Assembly: GCA_900316265.1 (NCBI GenBank)
Contig: ONCH01000029.1
Coordinates: 1 to 43,621 of the forward strand
Reading direction: 5' to 3'
Length of the DNA: 43,621 bases
Origin: an uncultured Prevotellaceae bacterium
GTDB lineage: Bacteria; Bacteroidota; Bacteroidia; Bacteroidales; Bacteroidaceae
The position numbers and the translations under genes are program-made. Each line of letters begins with the position of its first letter. The first letter of the stretch is position 1. Positions 23,397-31,401 of the stretch are shown one piece after another. Under the pieces are notes generated by a model. The model was given only the letters and a program-made list of their open reading frames with translations, was not told the origin of the DNA and ran no database searches.

Positions 23397-25987
23397 TGAC
23401 AGACATGAAGAAATATTTTACGCTGATATTACTTTCAATCATGGTTGTGGGCGCGATAGCCCAGACGCTGACTGGTCGTGCTCCCTCGCAGGTTGCTGTG
23501 GGTGAGCAGTTCCGTTTATCCTATACCATCAACACCCAGGATGTGCGAGGATTCCGCGCAGGCAATATCCCTGAGGAGTTTGAGGTATTGATGGGCCCCA
23601 GCACATCGACGCAGTCAAGTTTCCAGATGGTTAACGGCCATACGTCAAGCACGTCGTCCGTCACCTATACCTATATTGTGGTTGCTACGAAAAATGGTAC
23701 GTTTACCATTCCTCCTGCTCATTGTACTGTCGATGGCAAGACCGTTACCTCTAATGAGATACGTATCAAGGTCAGTGGTCAGGCCCAGCAGCAAAGCGGT
23801 CGCCAGCAGAGTCGTCAGCAGAGTGGGGGCAATGGTGAGTTGCGTCCGGCAGGCAGTGCAATCTCTGGCAGTGACCTTTTCATTCATGTTAGTGCCTCCA
23901 AGCAGCGCGTTCGTGAACAGGAGCCCATTCTCTTGACTTATAAGGTATATACTCTTGTCGGACTGACCCAGCTGAGTGGTAAGATGCCCGACCTGAAGAG
24001 TTTCTACACCCGTGAGGTTCCTCTGCCTCAAGAGAAGAGTTTTAAGATTGAGACCTTCAATGGTCGCCAGTACCGTACCGTCACGTGGCAACAATATGTC
24101 ATGTTCCCGCAGGCCACGGGTAAGTTGGAGATTCCTGCTATCACCTATGATGGTATTGTTGTTCAGCAGAACCGCAACGTCGATCCCTTTGAGGCTTTCT
24201 TCAATGGCGGCTCTGGCTATGTTGAGGTGAAGAAGCAAATCAAGGCACCGGCTATTACCATTCAGGTTGACCCGCTGCCCCAGCGTCCAGCCAACTTTTC
24301 AGGTGGTGTGGGTTCGTTTAATATCTCCGCCCAGATGGATAAAATCGAGGTCAAGGCCAACGACCCCGTCAATCTGCGTGTCGTCGTGTCGGGTGTGGGT
24401 AATATGAAGTTGCTCAAGCAGCCGGTTGTGAAGATGCCGAAAGACTTTGACAGCTACGATGCCAAGGTTACTGACAAGACCAAGCTAACGGTCAATGGCC
24501 TGGAAGGTAGTATTGTTTACGACTTCCTCGCTGTGCCCCGTCATCAGGGAACCTTCGAAATTCCTGCTATTGAATATACCTATTTTGATACGAAGGTCAA
24601 CGCCTACAAGACGCTGCGTACCGAACCGTTCACGTTGAAGGTTGCTAAGGGTGACGGACAGACTACCGTATCGTCGTTTGCCGGACAGGAGGATGTCAAG
24701 GAACTGGCCAACGATATCCGTTATATCCATACGGGAAACACCACGCAGCATGGTGTTAACGAGTTTTTCTTCGGCTCTACGGCCTATGGTGTTTCGCTGG
24801 GTGTTTTGTTGCTCATCTTCATCTCGTTGTTTGTCGTCTTCCGCCATCGTGCCATTGAGAATGCCAACCTCGTCAAGCAGCGTGCCGGTAAAGCTAATAA
24901 GGTAGCTGTGAAACGTCTGAAGAAAGCTGCTAAGTTGATGACGGCTGGCAAGTCTGGCGAATTCTATGACGAAGTGCTACGTGCTCTGTGGGGTTATGTC
25001 GGTGACAAGTTGAACATGCCTGTCGACCAGTTGTCGCGTGACAATATCAGTCAGCAGCTCTCGGCTTATAATGTCTCTGAGGAAACTATCAGTCAGTTTA
25101 TTGGTGCCCTCGACGAGTGTGAGTTTGCCCGTTATGCTCCAGGCGATGCTACAGGAAATATGAATAAGGTCTATGACGCTGCTATCTCTGCCATTACGCA
25201 GATAGCCAATACAATGAAGAAATCAAAGAATACCACATCGAATATGGCCGTATTGTTGCTGTTGTTGTTCCTGCCTATGACAGGCATGGCAGCTACGAAG
25301 ACTACTAAGGCCAGTGCCGACAGTCTCTATGCAGCAGAACACTACCAGCAGGCTGCCCATGAGTATGAGGCACTCTTGAAGCAGGGCATCTCGTCGGATA
25401 TCTATTATAATCTCGGCAACTGTTACTACCGCATGGACGATATGACGCGTGCCGTGTTGAACTATGAGCGTGCCTTGCTGTTGTCGCCTGGCGACCGTGA
25501 TGTGCGTCTGAACCTGCAGTTGGCACGTTCGAAGACCATCGACAAGATTGTTCCTGAGTCTGAGATGTTCTTCGTCACGTGGTATCGTTCATTGGTTAAT
25601 CTGATGAGTGTTGACGGGTGGGCTCGTACGGCCATTGTGTCGCAGGTTGTAGCACTCATCCTGGCGCTGCTCTATCTGTTCAGTGATAGAATATGGCTAC
25701 GTAAGTTGGGCTTCTTTGGGGGCATTCTGTTGCTATTGACTTTTGCATTGAGCAACCTCTTTGCATACCAGCAGAAGCAGGCCTTGGTGCACCGCTCAGG
25801 CGCCATTATCATCCATTCTGCCGTGAATGTGAAGAGTACGCCTGCCCACAACGGTACCGACCTGTTTATCCTGCATGAGGGTACCAAGGTGACGATTACT
25901 GACGACTCGATGAACGACTGGAAGGAAATCCGCGTGGCTGACGGCAAGGAAGGTTGGCTGCAGACAAAAGACATTGAGATTATTTGA
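23396..25987 (+). CDS. batD: BatD-BatE fusion: oxygen-tolerance protein with TPR and SH3 domains
   Basis: 863 residues; the start overlaps the batBC stop (TAATG), though Met4 is an alternative. Residues 1-23 are a signal peptide. About 25-455 is the BatD ectodomain, with several Ig-like beta domains and a Gln/Ser-rich linker (QAQQQSGRQQSRQQSGG). A membrane segment lies at about 463-483, then a cytoplasmic helical domain (490-605). Met607 begins a BatE module: an internal signal or anchor (MAVLLLLLFLPMTGMAA, about 617-633), TPRs (about 645-720), two membrane segments (about 735-790) and a bacterial SH3 domain at the end (VNVKSTPAHNGTDLFILHEGTKVTI, GWLQTKDIEI). BatE is normally a separate gene. 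Confidence 0.92.
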   Translation: MTDMKKYFTLILLSIMVVGAIAQTLTGRAPSQVAVGEQFRLSYTINTQDVRGFRAGNIPEEFEVLMGPSTSTQSSFQMVNGHTSSTSSVTYTYIVVATKNGTFTIPPAHCTVDGKTVTSNEIRIKVSGQAQQQSGRQQSRQQSGGNGELRPAGSAISGSDLFIHVSASKQRVREQEPILLTYKVYTLVGLTQLSGKMPDLKSFYTREVPLPQEKSFKIETFNGRQYRTVTWQQYVMFPQATGKLEIPAITYDGIVVQQNRNVDPFEAFFNGGSGYVEVKKQIKAPAITIQVDPLPQRPANFSGGVGSFNISAQMDKIEVKANDPVNLRVVVSGVGNMKLLKQPVVKMPKDFDSYDAKVTDKTKLTVNGLEGSIVYDFLAVPRHQGTFEIPAIEYTYFDTKVNAYKTLRTEPFTLKVAKGDGQTTVSSFAGQEDVKELANDIRYIHTGNTTQHGVNEFFFGSTAYGVSLGVLLLIFISLFVVFRHRAIENANLVKQRAGKANKVAVKRLKKAAKLMTAGKSGEFYDEVLRALWGYVGDKLNMPVDQLSRDNISQQLSAYNVSEETISQFIGALDECEFARYAPGDATGNMNKVYDAAISAITQIANTMKKSKNTTSNMAVLLLLLFLPMTGMAATKTTKASADSLYAAEHYQQAAHEYEALLKQGISSDIYYNLGNCYYRMDDMTRAVLNYERALLLSPGDRDVRLNLQLARSKTIDKIVPESEMFFVTWYRSLVNLMSVDGWARTAIVSQVVALILALLYLFSDRIWLRKLGFFGGILLLLTFALSNLFAYQQKQALVHRSGAIIIHSAVNVKSTPAHNGTDLFILHEGTKVTITDDSMNDWKEIRVADGKEGWLQTKDIEII

Positions 25988-25988
25988 T

Positions 25989-26633
25989 ATGGAAGAAATC
26001 ATTCAGTTTGACAAGCAACTGTTGCTGATGGTGAATGGCAGTGACTCGGTGTTCCTGGATTATGTCGTCTTGACGCTGACCAATGCCAAGACGTGGATAC
26101 CCCTATATCTGGGACTGTTCTATGTCGTAGTGATGACACACAAACCCAACTGGCGTGATATTCTGCTCATTCTGGCTGCTGCCGGACTGTGTGTACTGTT
26201 GGCCGGAACTATTGACGACACCATTGTCAAACCTTTGGTGGCGCGTTGGCGCCCTACCCACGACCCTCAGATTGGTGCGTTGGTTGATGTTGTCAACGAC
26301 TATCGTGGTGGCAACTACGGTTTCTTCTCGGCTCATGCTGCGAACACGTTTTCCATTGCCCTGTTCTTCTCGCTGTTGATGCGCCACCGCCTATTTGTGT
26401 GCTTCATGGTAGGCTGGTCACTCATCAACTGTTGGACGCGCCTCTATCTAGGTGTCCACTATCCGGGCGACATTACCGTCGGACTCCTCTGGGGCGCCTT
26501 AGTGGGTTATGGTGTCTATCGCCTCTATTGTCGTATCACCATTCCTGCCCGCTACGACATGCGTCATCTCTGGGTTCCCATTGGCATCCTCTGTCTGACC
26601 ATCCTCTTTGCCTTTGTCAAGGCAGCACTTTAA
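25989..26633 (+). CDS. PAP2-family membrane phosphatase
   Basis: 214 residues from the ATG at 25989, one base after the batDE stop. Type 2 phosphatidic acid phosphatase motifs are KPLVARWRP (KxxxxxxRP), FSAHAANT (the PSGH-type motif with the catalytic His) and TRLYLGVHYPGDITVG (SRxxxxxHxxxD-type). About five to six membrane segments. Likely substrates are undecaprenyl-diphosphate or lipid phosphates such as those of lipid A. It extends the Bat transcript. Confidence 0.92.
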   Translation: MEEIIQFDKQLLLMVNGSDSVFLDYVVLTLTNAKTWIPLYLGLFYVVVMTHKPNWRDILLILAAAGLCVLLAGTIDDTIVKPLVARWRPTHDPQIGALVDVVNDYRGGNYGFFSAHAANTFSIALFFSLLMRHRLFVCFMVGWSLINCWTRLYLGVHYPGDITVGLLWGALVGYGVYRLYCRITIPARYDMRHLWVPIGILCLTILFAFVKAAL

Positions 26634-26666
26634 TTTGGTGTTCTCACCTTTTCGTATCGTTGCAAC

Positions 26667-27374
26667 ATGAAGAAAGCAATAGTTATAGGTGCATCGTCTG
26701 GAATAGGCTGTGAAGTTGCAAAATTACTGATAGCAGAAGGATGGGCAGTTGGCGTAGCTGCTCGAAGAGAAGACAGTCTCCAGATGTTGGGGGCTTCTGC
26801 TTGTCAGCGTATTGATGTGACCAATGAGGATGCTGGTGTACAGTTGCGTAGATTGATAGATAAGTTAGGCGGCATGGATTTGTTCTTCTATGCCTCTGGT
26901 ATTGGTAAGCAGAACAGAGAATTGAGCGCAGATATCGAATTGGCAACTGTGCAAACCAACGCTATCGGTTTTACGCGAATGATAGGAGAGGCCTATCGCT
27001 ATTTCGCAGAGAAGGGCGAGGGACATATTGCAGCTATCACCTCGATAGCTGGCACGAAAGGATTGGGTCCTGCACCCAGCTATTCTGCAACGAAAGCCAT
27101 GCAAGCCACCTATCTGCAGGCACTTGAACAGCAGGCCCATCAACGTGGGTTGAACATCCATTTTACGGATATCCGCCCAGGTTTTGTGGATACTGCTTTG
27201 CTGAATGGAACTTTCAAGTATCCGATGCTGATGAAACCAGAGAAGGTGGCGAAAGAAATCATGTATGCCATCAGACACCATCAGCATGTCCGCATCATCG
27301 ACAGGAGATACCGACTACTAACAGCACTGTGGCGAAGGATTCCTAAAGCAGTGTGGAGAAAGCTGAAATTGTGA
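26667..27374 (+). CDS. Short-chain dehydrogenase/reductase
   Basis: 235 residues. The N-terminal dinucleotide-binding GASSGIG is at residues 8-14, and the catalytic Ser (AITSIAGTKG) and YxxxK (YSATK) follow, then the DIRPGFVDT motif. AARRED after the second strand suggests NADP(H) preference. The substrate is not predictable. The C-terminal basic tail (WRRIPKAVWRKLKL) is typical of a subgroup of SDRs associated with membranes. It stands alone between the PAP2 gene and a convergent regulator. Confidence 0.92.
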   Translation: MKKAIVIGASSGIGCEVAKLLIAEGWAVGVAARREDSLQMLGASACQRIDVTNEDAGVQLRRLIDKLGGMDLFFYASGIGKQNRELSADIELATVQTNAIGFTRMIGEAYRYFAEKGEGHIAAITSIAGTKGLGPAPSYSATKAMQATYLQALEQQAHQRGLNIHFTDIRPGFVDTALLNGTFKYPMLMKPEKVAKEIMYAIRHHQHVRIIDRRYRLLTALWRRIPKAVWRKLKL

Positions 27375-27399
27375 GATGGAATAATGATTCTTTTTGGAA

Positions 27400-28044
27400 T
27401 CAGATGTAGAACTCAGAGGAATCGATAAGACCAGCACGAAGGGCATATTTGATGACTTCGTGAGCAGTGTTGATGCCTAGTTTACGGAAAATATTCTTGC
27501 GGTGGGTGGTAATAGTGTGAATGCTGGCAAAGCGTTCGGTAGCAATCTCCTTGGTGGTCTTGCCCTGAGCAATAGCACGCACTATTTCCGTCTCGGTTTC
27601 TGTCAGGATACTGTGCTGTTCCTCGTCGTTCTGCTGCTGGCTAATAATTACTTCCAATGCACGCTGGCTGATGTAGCGCTGGTGATTGCCCACGGCTCTC
27701 AGAGCCTCGCGGACTTCCTGCAGTGGACCATCCTTGAAGACGATGCTGAACTGGTGGGACGAATAAACCACTCGACGCAAGAACTGGGATGTCAGCTCAT
27801 CGCTGATAAGTATCCAGTCAGATAGTGAGAAACGCTCAGCGACAATCAGCAACTGGTCTTCGTCGGAGAAGTCGAACAGCGTGTAGTCGAGGAGTACGAC
27901 GGCTGCCTCATGCTCCTTGAGCAAGGCTACCAACGAAGCCTTGTCGGAGACGCGATACACGGTTGCTTCCTTGTCTTGCCGGAGCAGGCTCTCCAAGGCG
28001 AAGCGCGTCAGTTCCTGATTGTCTGCTAAGATATAGTTTCTCAT
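27400..28044 (-). CDS. LuxR-type response regulator
   Basis: 214 residues. The receiver domain (1-115) has the acidic pocket as Asp8-Asn9 (only one Asp), the phosphoacceptor Asp53 in VVLLDYTLF and Lys104 in IVFKDG. The LuxR/NarL HTH spans about 146-206 (LTETETEIVRAIAQGKTTKEIATERFASIHTITTHRKNIFRKLG). No kinase is adjacent. The receiver motifs are somewhat divergent. The promoter's -7 element ends only nine bases before the start codon, so the mRNA would have almost no leader. Confidence 0.92.
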   Translation of the reverse strand: MRNYILADNQELTRFALESLLRQDKEATVYRVSDKASLVALLKEHEAAVVLLDYTLFDFSDEDQLLIVAERFSLSDWILISDELTSQFLRRVVYSSHQFSIVFKDGPLQEVREALRAVGNHQRYISQRALEVIISQQQNDEEQHSILTETETEIVRAIAQGKTTKEIATERFASIHTITTHRKNIFRKLGINTAHEVIKYALRAGLIDSSEFYI

Positions 28045-28052
28045 ATCGGGTG

Positions 28053-28060
28053 CAAAGTTA
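28053..28060 (-). promoter_or_regulatory. -7 element of the response-regulator gene
   Basis: The minus strand reads TAACTTTG followed by CA (TAnnTTTG). The start codon is at 28044, so transcription would begin within a few bases of it. The -33 region falls in the adjacent 9-bp repeats. Confidence 0.6.
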
Positions 28061-28067
28061 CGAATTT

Positions 28068-28094
28068 ATTCGTGTAATTCGTGCAATTCGTGTT
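28068..28094. repeat. 9-bp tandem repeat between metY and the response regulator
   Basis: ATTCGTGTA, ATTCGTGCA and ATTCGTGTT in exact tandem, covering most of the 55-bp gap and the -33 region of the downstream promoter. Confidence 0.75.
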
Positions 28095-28099
28095 CTTTT

Positions 28100-29386
28100 T
28101 TAAATCTTGTCGAGTGCCTGAGAGAGGTCGTCGATGATGTCGTCGATATGCTCAGTACCGATGCTCAGACGGATGGTGGCAGGTGTGATGTGCTGCTCCT
28201 TGAGTTCTTCTGGTGAGAGCTGTGAGTGTGTGGTGGTATATGGATGAATTACCAAACTCTTCACGTCAGCCACGTTAGCCAGCAGCGAGAATATCTGCAG
28301 CGCATCGATGAACTTCCAGGCTTCTTCCTGACCACCCTTTACCTCGAAGGTGAAGATGGAGCCTGCACCATTGGGGAAGTACTTCTTGTAGAGTTGGTGG
28401 TCGTGGTGGTTCTCAAGGGCAGGATGGTGAACAGCTGCCACCTTCGGATGCTTGCTGAGGAAGTCAACGACCTTCAGCGCGTTCTCTACGTGACGCTCTA
28501 CGCGCAGACTCAGTGTTTCGACACCCTGCAAGAGAATGAAGGCATTGAAAGGTGAGATAGCTGCACCAGTATCGCGCAGGATGACGGCACGGATGCGAGT
28601 GACATAAGCGGCAGCACCTACAGCATCAGCAAACACAATGCCATGATAGCTGGGATCTGGCTTAGAGAGGGTGGGGAACTTGTCGTTCTGTTTCCAATCG
28701 AACTTACCACCGTCAACGATGACACCACCAAGGCTTGTGCCGTGACCACCGAGGAACTTGGTAGCTGAGTGTACCACGATATCTGCTCCGTGCTCTAAGG
28801 GTCTAATTAAATAAGGTGTACCAAACGTGTTGTCGACAATGAACGGAATGCCGTGCTTATGGGCTATAGCAGCCACGCCTTCCAGGTCGAGCACGTCAGA
28901 GTTTGGATTGCCGAAAGTCTCGGCATATACTACTTTTGTGTTGGGTTTGATAGCAGCTTCGAGGGCCTCGAGGTCGTTGACATTAATAATGGTATTCGAG
29001 ATACCCTGTGTAGCCAGCGTGTGGGTAATCAGGTTGTAAGAACCACCATAGAGATTGTCGGCAGCGACGATGTGGTCACCAGCCTGCACGATATTCTGCA
29101 GGGCATAGGTGATAGCAGCAGCACCAGAGGCTACAGCCAAACCTGCTACGCCACCTTCAAGAGCAGCTACGCGGTCTTCAAACACACCCTGTGTAGAGTT
29201 GGTCAGACGACCATAGATGTTACCTGCATCGCGCAGACCGAAGCGGTCGGCAGCATGCTGTGAGTTACGGAACACATACGACGTGGTCTGGTAGATGGGC
29301 ACGGCGCGAGCGTCAGTTGCGGGGTCAGCCTGTTCTTGGCCTACATGGAGTTGAAGGGTCTCAAACTTGTAATTCTTTGTACTCAT
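28100..29386 (-). CDS. metY: O-acetylhomoserine aminocarboxypropyltransferase (sulfhydrylase)
   Basis: 428 residues, the usual MetY length. This PLP enzyme makes homocysteine from O-acetylhomoserine and sulfide. Family motifs are YQTTSYVF, YGRLTNSTQGVFEDRVAALEGG, the PLP-contacting VYAETFGNP and DNTFGTPYLIRP, the Schiff-base lysine in VVHSATKFLGGHG, and the C-terminal RLSIGTEHIDDIIDDL. It is cytoplasmic and leftward from its own promoter. No SAM riboswitch was found in the ~55-nt leader. Confidence 0.97.
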   Translation of the reverse strand: MSTKNYKFETLQLHVGQEQADPATDARAVPIYQTTSYVFRNSQHAADRFGLRDAGNIYGRLTNSTQGVFEDRVAALEGGVAGLAVASGAAAITYALQNIVQAGDHIVAADNLYGGSYNLITHTLATQGISNTIINVNDLEALEAAIKPNTKVVYAETFGNPNSDVLDLEGVAAIAHKHGIPFIVDNTFGTPYLIRPLEHGADIVVHSATKFLGGHGTSLGGVIVDGGKFDWKQNDKFPTLSKPDPSYHGIVFADAVGAAAYVTRIRAVILRDTGAAISPFNAFILLQGVETLSLRVERHVENALKVVDFLSKHPKVAAVHHPALENHHDHQLYKKYFPNGAGSIFTFEVKGGQEEAWKFIDALQIFSLLANVADVKSLVIHPYTTTHSQLSPEELKEQHITPATIRLSIGTEHIDDIIDDLSQALDKI

Positions 29387-29440
29387 AATCTTATCCTTTC
29401 TTTTTTATTTGTTAATGTTTATTGTTCTTGTTTCTGGGTG

Positions 29441-29448
29441 CAAAGGTA
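29441..29448 (-). promoter_or_regulatory. Promoter of metY
   Basis: The minus strand reads TACCTTTG followed by CA, with TTG (plus-strand CAA at 29469-29471) and a 20-bp spacer. Confidence 0.75.
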
Positions 29449-29499
29449 CTACACTTGGAAATTTCCACCAAATTTCTTGCGTAATTCAGAAAATATCCC

Positions 29500-29507
29500 T
29501 AATTTTG
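29500..29507 (+). promoter_or_regulatory. Promoter of the DUF6057-propeller-Lrp unit
   Basis: TAATTTTG (-7) with TTG at 29477-29479 and a 20-bp spacer; the start codon is 75 nt downstream. It is divergent from the metY promoter. Confidence 0.72.
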
Positions 29508-29581
29508 CAGTCGAAAAAGAAAATCTTTTCAGAAAGAGACTATTCAACCGTCTCTAACAGAATAAAATTCTAAAAACATAT

Positions 29582-31396
29582 ATGAAATACGCTATTACCT
29601 GGATTTTTGCTCTTGCTACCATAGCCTGTGGACTGCTCGTTTATGAGAGTGACTTGCTATGGAAAGTACAGGAGTTGAATCTCTTCATGAACACCTCGTT
29701 ATTCTTTCAACAGCAGATGGTTGTACCTGCTGGCATACTTACATATATGGGTACTTGGTTTACCCAGCTGTTCTACTACCCGTGGCTGGGTGTGACGGTG
29801 CTGTGTGGCTGGTGGCTGTTGCTGTTGTGGTTGCTGAAGAAGACCTTCAACGTTTCTGCCCGTTGGACGGCGCTGTTGCTGATACCTGTAGCTTTGCTGT
29901 TGCTGACGGATGTTGACCAAGGTTACTGGATTTACATGTTGAAGTTGCGCGGCCACTTCTTCCTGACCACTATCGCAACGGTGTCTGTGGTGGCGCTGTT
30001 GTGGGGCTTCCGCTCCATGCCTGACAAATATTGGTTGCGCACCATCTGGTTGGTGTTGACAGGTATCGTTGGTTATCCACTGCTGGGCATCTACGGTTTG
30101 GCAGCCACCTTGCTGATGGGTATCTGGTCGTGGCGACTGATGGCCCGTGGGCGCGCAGCCATCCATACAGTGATAGCCATTCTTCTGTCGATAGCCGTAC
30201 CGCTGTTCTGTTATCGCTATGTGTACCACGAGACCAATTTGGCCAATATCTACTATGCCGGACTACCTGTATTCTTCATTACCGAGGAGTACCCGCTGTA
30301 CTATACACCTTATTATTTATTAGCACTCTTCATGTTAGTGATGGTCTGCCTGCCATTAGACATCAACCATCAGCCATCAGCCATCAAGAAAGTATGGTTG
30401 CCCTGGGCTGTACAGGCCGTAGTGTTGGCCATCGTGGCGTGGGGTGTGGTTCATTTCTGGTACAAGGATGAGAACTTCCACCATGAAGTGAAGATGATGC
30501 ACCTGATAGACCAGACCGACTGGGAAGGTGTACTCCAGGAAGCAGCCCGACAGAACGACGAGCCTACACGTGCCATCGTAATGATGAGGAATCTGGCATT
30601 GGCGCGACTGGGACGTCAGGGCGACCTGATGTATGAATACCGCAATGGTTCAAAAGCGTATGATGCGCCTTTTGGTATGCGCCAGATGCTGGTGAACGGT
30701 ACGCTGGTCTATTACCAATACGGACTGCTGAACAGCTGTAGCCGTCTGTGTACGGAGATGGGCGTAGAGTTCGGTTGGCGTGTTGAACACCTGAAGTATT
30801 TGACGCGTTGTGCAGTGCTGAACAAGGAGAAGGAAGTGGCCAAGAAATATATCAACATTCTGAAGAAAACGATGTACTATAAGGATTGGGCAATAGAGAC
30901 AGAAGCAATGTTGAACAATCCCAAACTCATTGCCGAGGACAAGGAAATGGAGCCTATTACCCACATGCTCCACTTCACAGACGAGCTGAACAGCGACAAC
31001 GGTTATGTGGAGCGTTATGTGATGAGACAGTTGTCCAATTACAGCTATTCAAAAGATCCTATCTTCCAAGAGCAGTCGTTGTTGGCCTCACTGTGGTTCA
31101 GAGACCCGAAAATCTTCTGGTACCACTTCAATGTCTATACGTACCTCCATCCTAATGGTCCTATTCCTGTCATCTATCAGGAGGCAGCCTATCTCTATGG
31201 TAAAGAAGAAGGCCGCCCAGACCTCGACAAGATGCCGTTCAGTCAGGGCGTGAAGGATAGTTTCGAGAAGTTCTTCCAAGTCTTTGGCCAGTACGAGGGC
31301 GTGGAGGCAGAAGAAATACGCAAACAGACAGGGTTGCCATATAGCAATACCTTCTATTATAATTATTACATCATGGCAAACCTTCCAGAATATTAA
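29582..31396 (+). CDS. DUF6057 membrane protein
   Basis: 604 residues. The N-terminal half has about ten hydrophobic segments (residues 1-300), and the C-terminal half (about 305-604) is soluble, helical and TPR-like (for example WEGVLQEAARQNDEPTRAIVMMRNLALARLG). This layout matches the Bacteroidales DUF6057 family, whose function is unknown. A 7-bp tandem array encodes the loop DINHQPSAIKK between the last two membrane segments. It is followed after 5 bp by a heme-motif lipoprotein with which it probably works. Confidence 0.85.
   Translation: MKYAITWIFALATIACGLLVYESDLLWKVQELNLFMNTSLFFQQQMVVPAGILTYMGTWFTQLFYYPWLGVTVLCGWWLLLLWLLKKTFNVSARWTALLLIPVALLLLTDVDQGYWIYMLKLRGHFFLTTIATVSVVALLWGFRSMPDKYWLRTIWLVLTGIVGYPLLGIYGLAATLLMGIWSWRLMARGRAAIHTVIAILLSIAVPLFCYRYVYHETNLANIYYAGLPVFFITEEYPLYYTPYYLLALFMLVMVCLPLDINHQPSAIKKVWLPWAVQAVVLAIVAWGVVHFWYKDENFHHEVKMMHLIDQTDWEGVLQEAARQNDEPTRAIVMMRNLALARLGRQGDLMYEYRNGSKAYDAPFGMRQMLVNGTLVYYQYGLLNSCSRLCTEMGVEFGWRVEHLKYLTRCAVLNKEKEVAKKYINILKKTMYYKDWAIETEAMLNNPKLIAEDKEMEPITHMLHFTDELNSDNGYVERYVMRQLSNYSYSKDPIFQEQSLLASLWFRDPKIFWYHFNVYTYLHPNGPIPVIYQEAAYLYGKEEGRPDLDKMPFSQGVKDSFEKFFQVFGQYEGVEAEEIRKQTGLPYSNTFYYNYYIMANLPEY
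30361..30388 (+). repeat. 7-bp tandem repeat inside the DUF6057 gene
   Basis: CATCAAC, CATCAGC, CATCAGC and CATCAAG in exact tandem, translated as part of a loop between membrane segments. A change of one unit would shift the frame. Confidence 0.75.
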
Positions 31397-31401
31397 ACGA
31401 T

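Noticed and set aside
29387-29440. A SAM riboswitch before metY
   Set aside because: The leader is only about 50 nt and shows none of the conserved helices.
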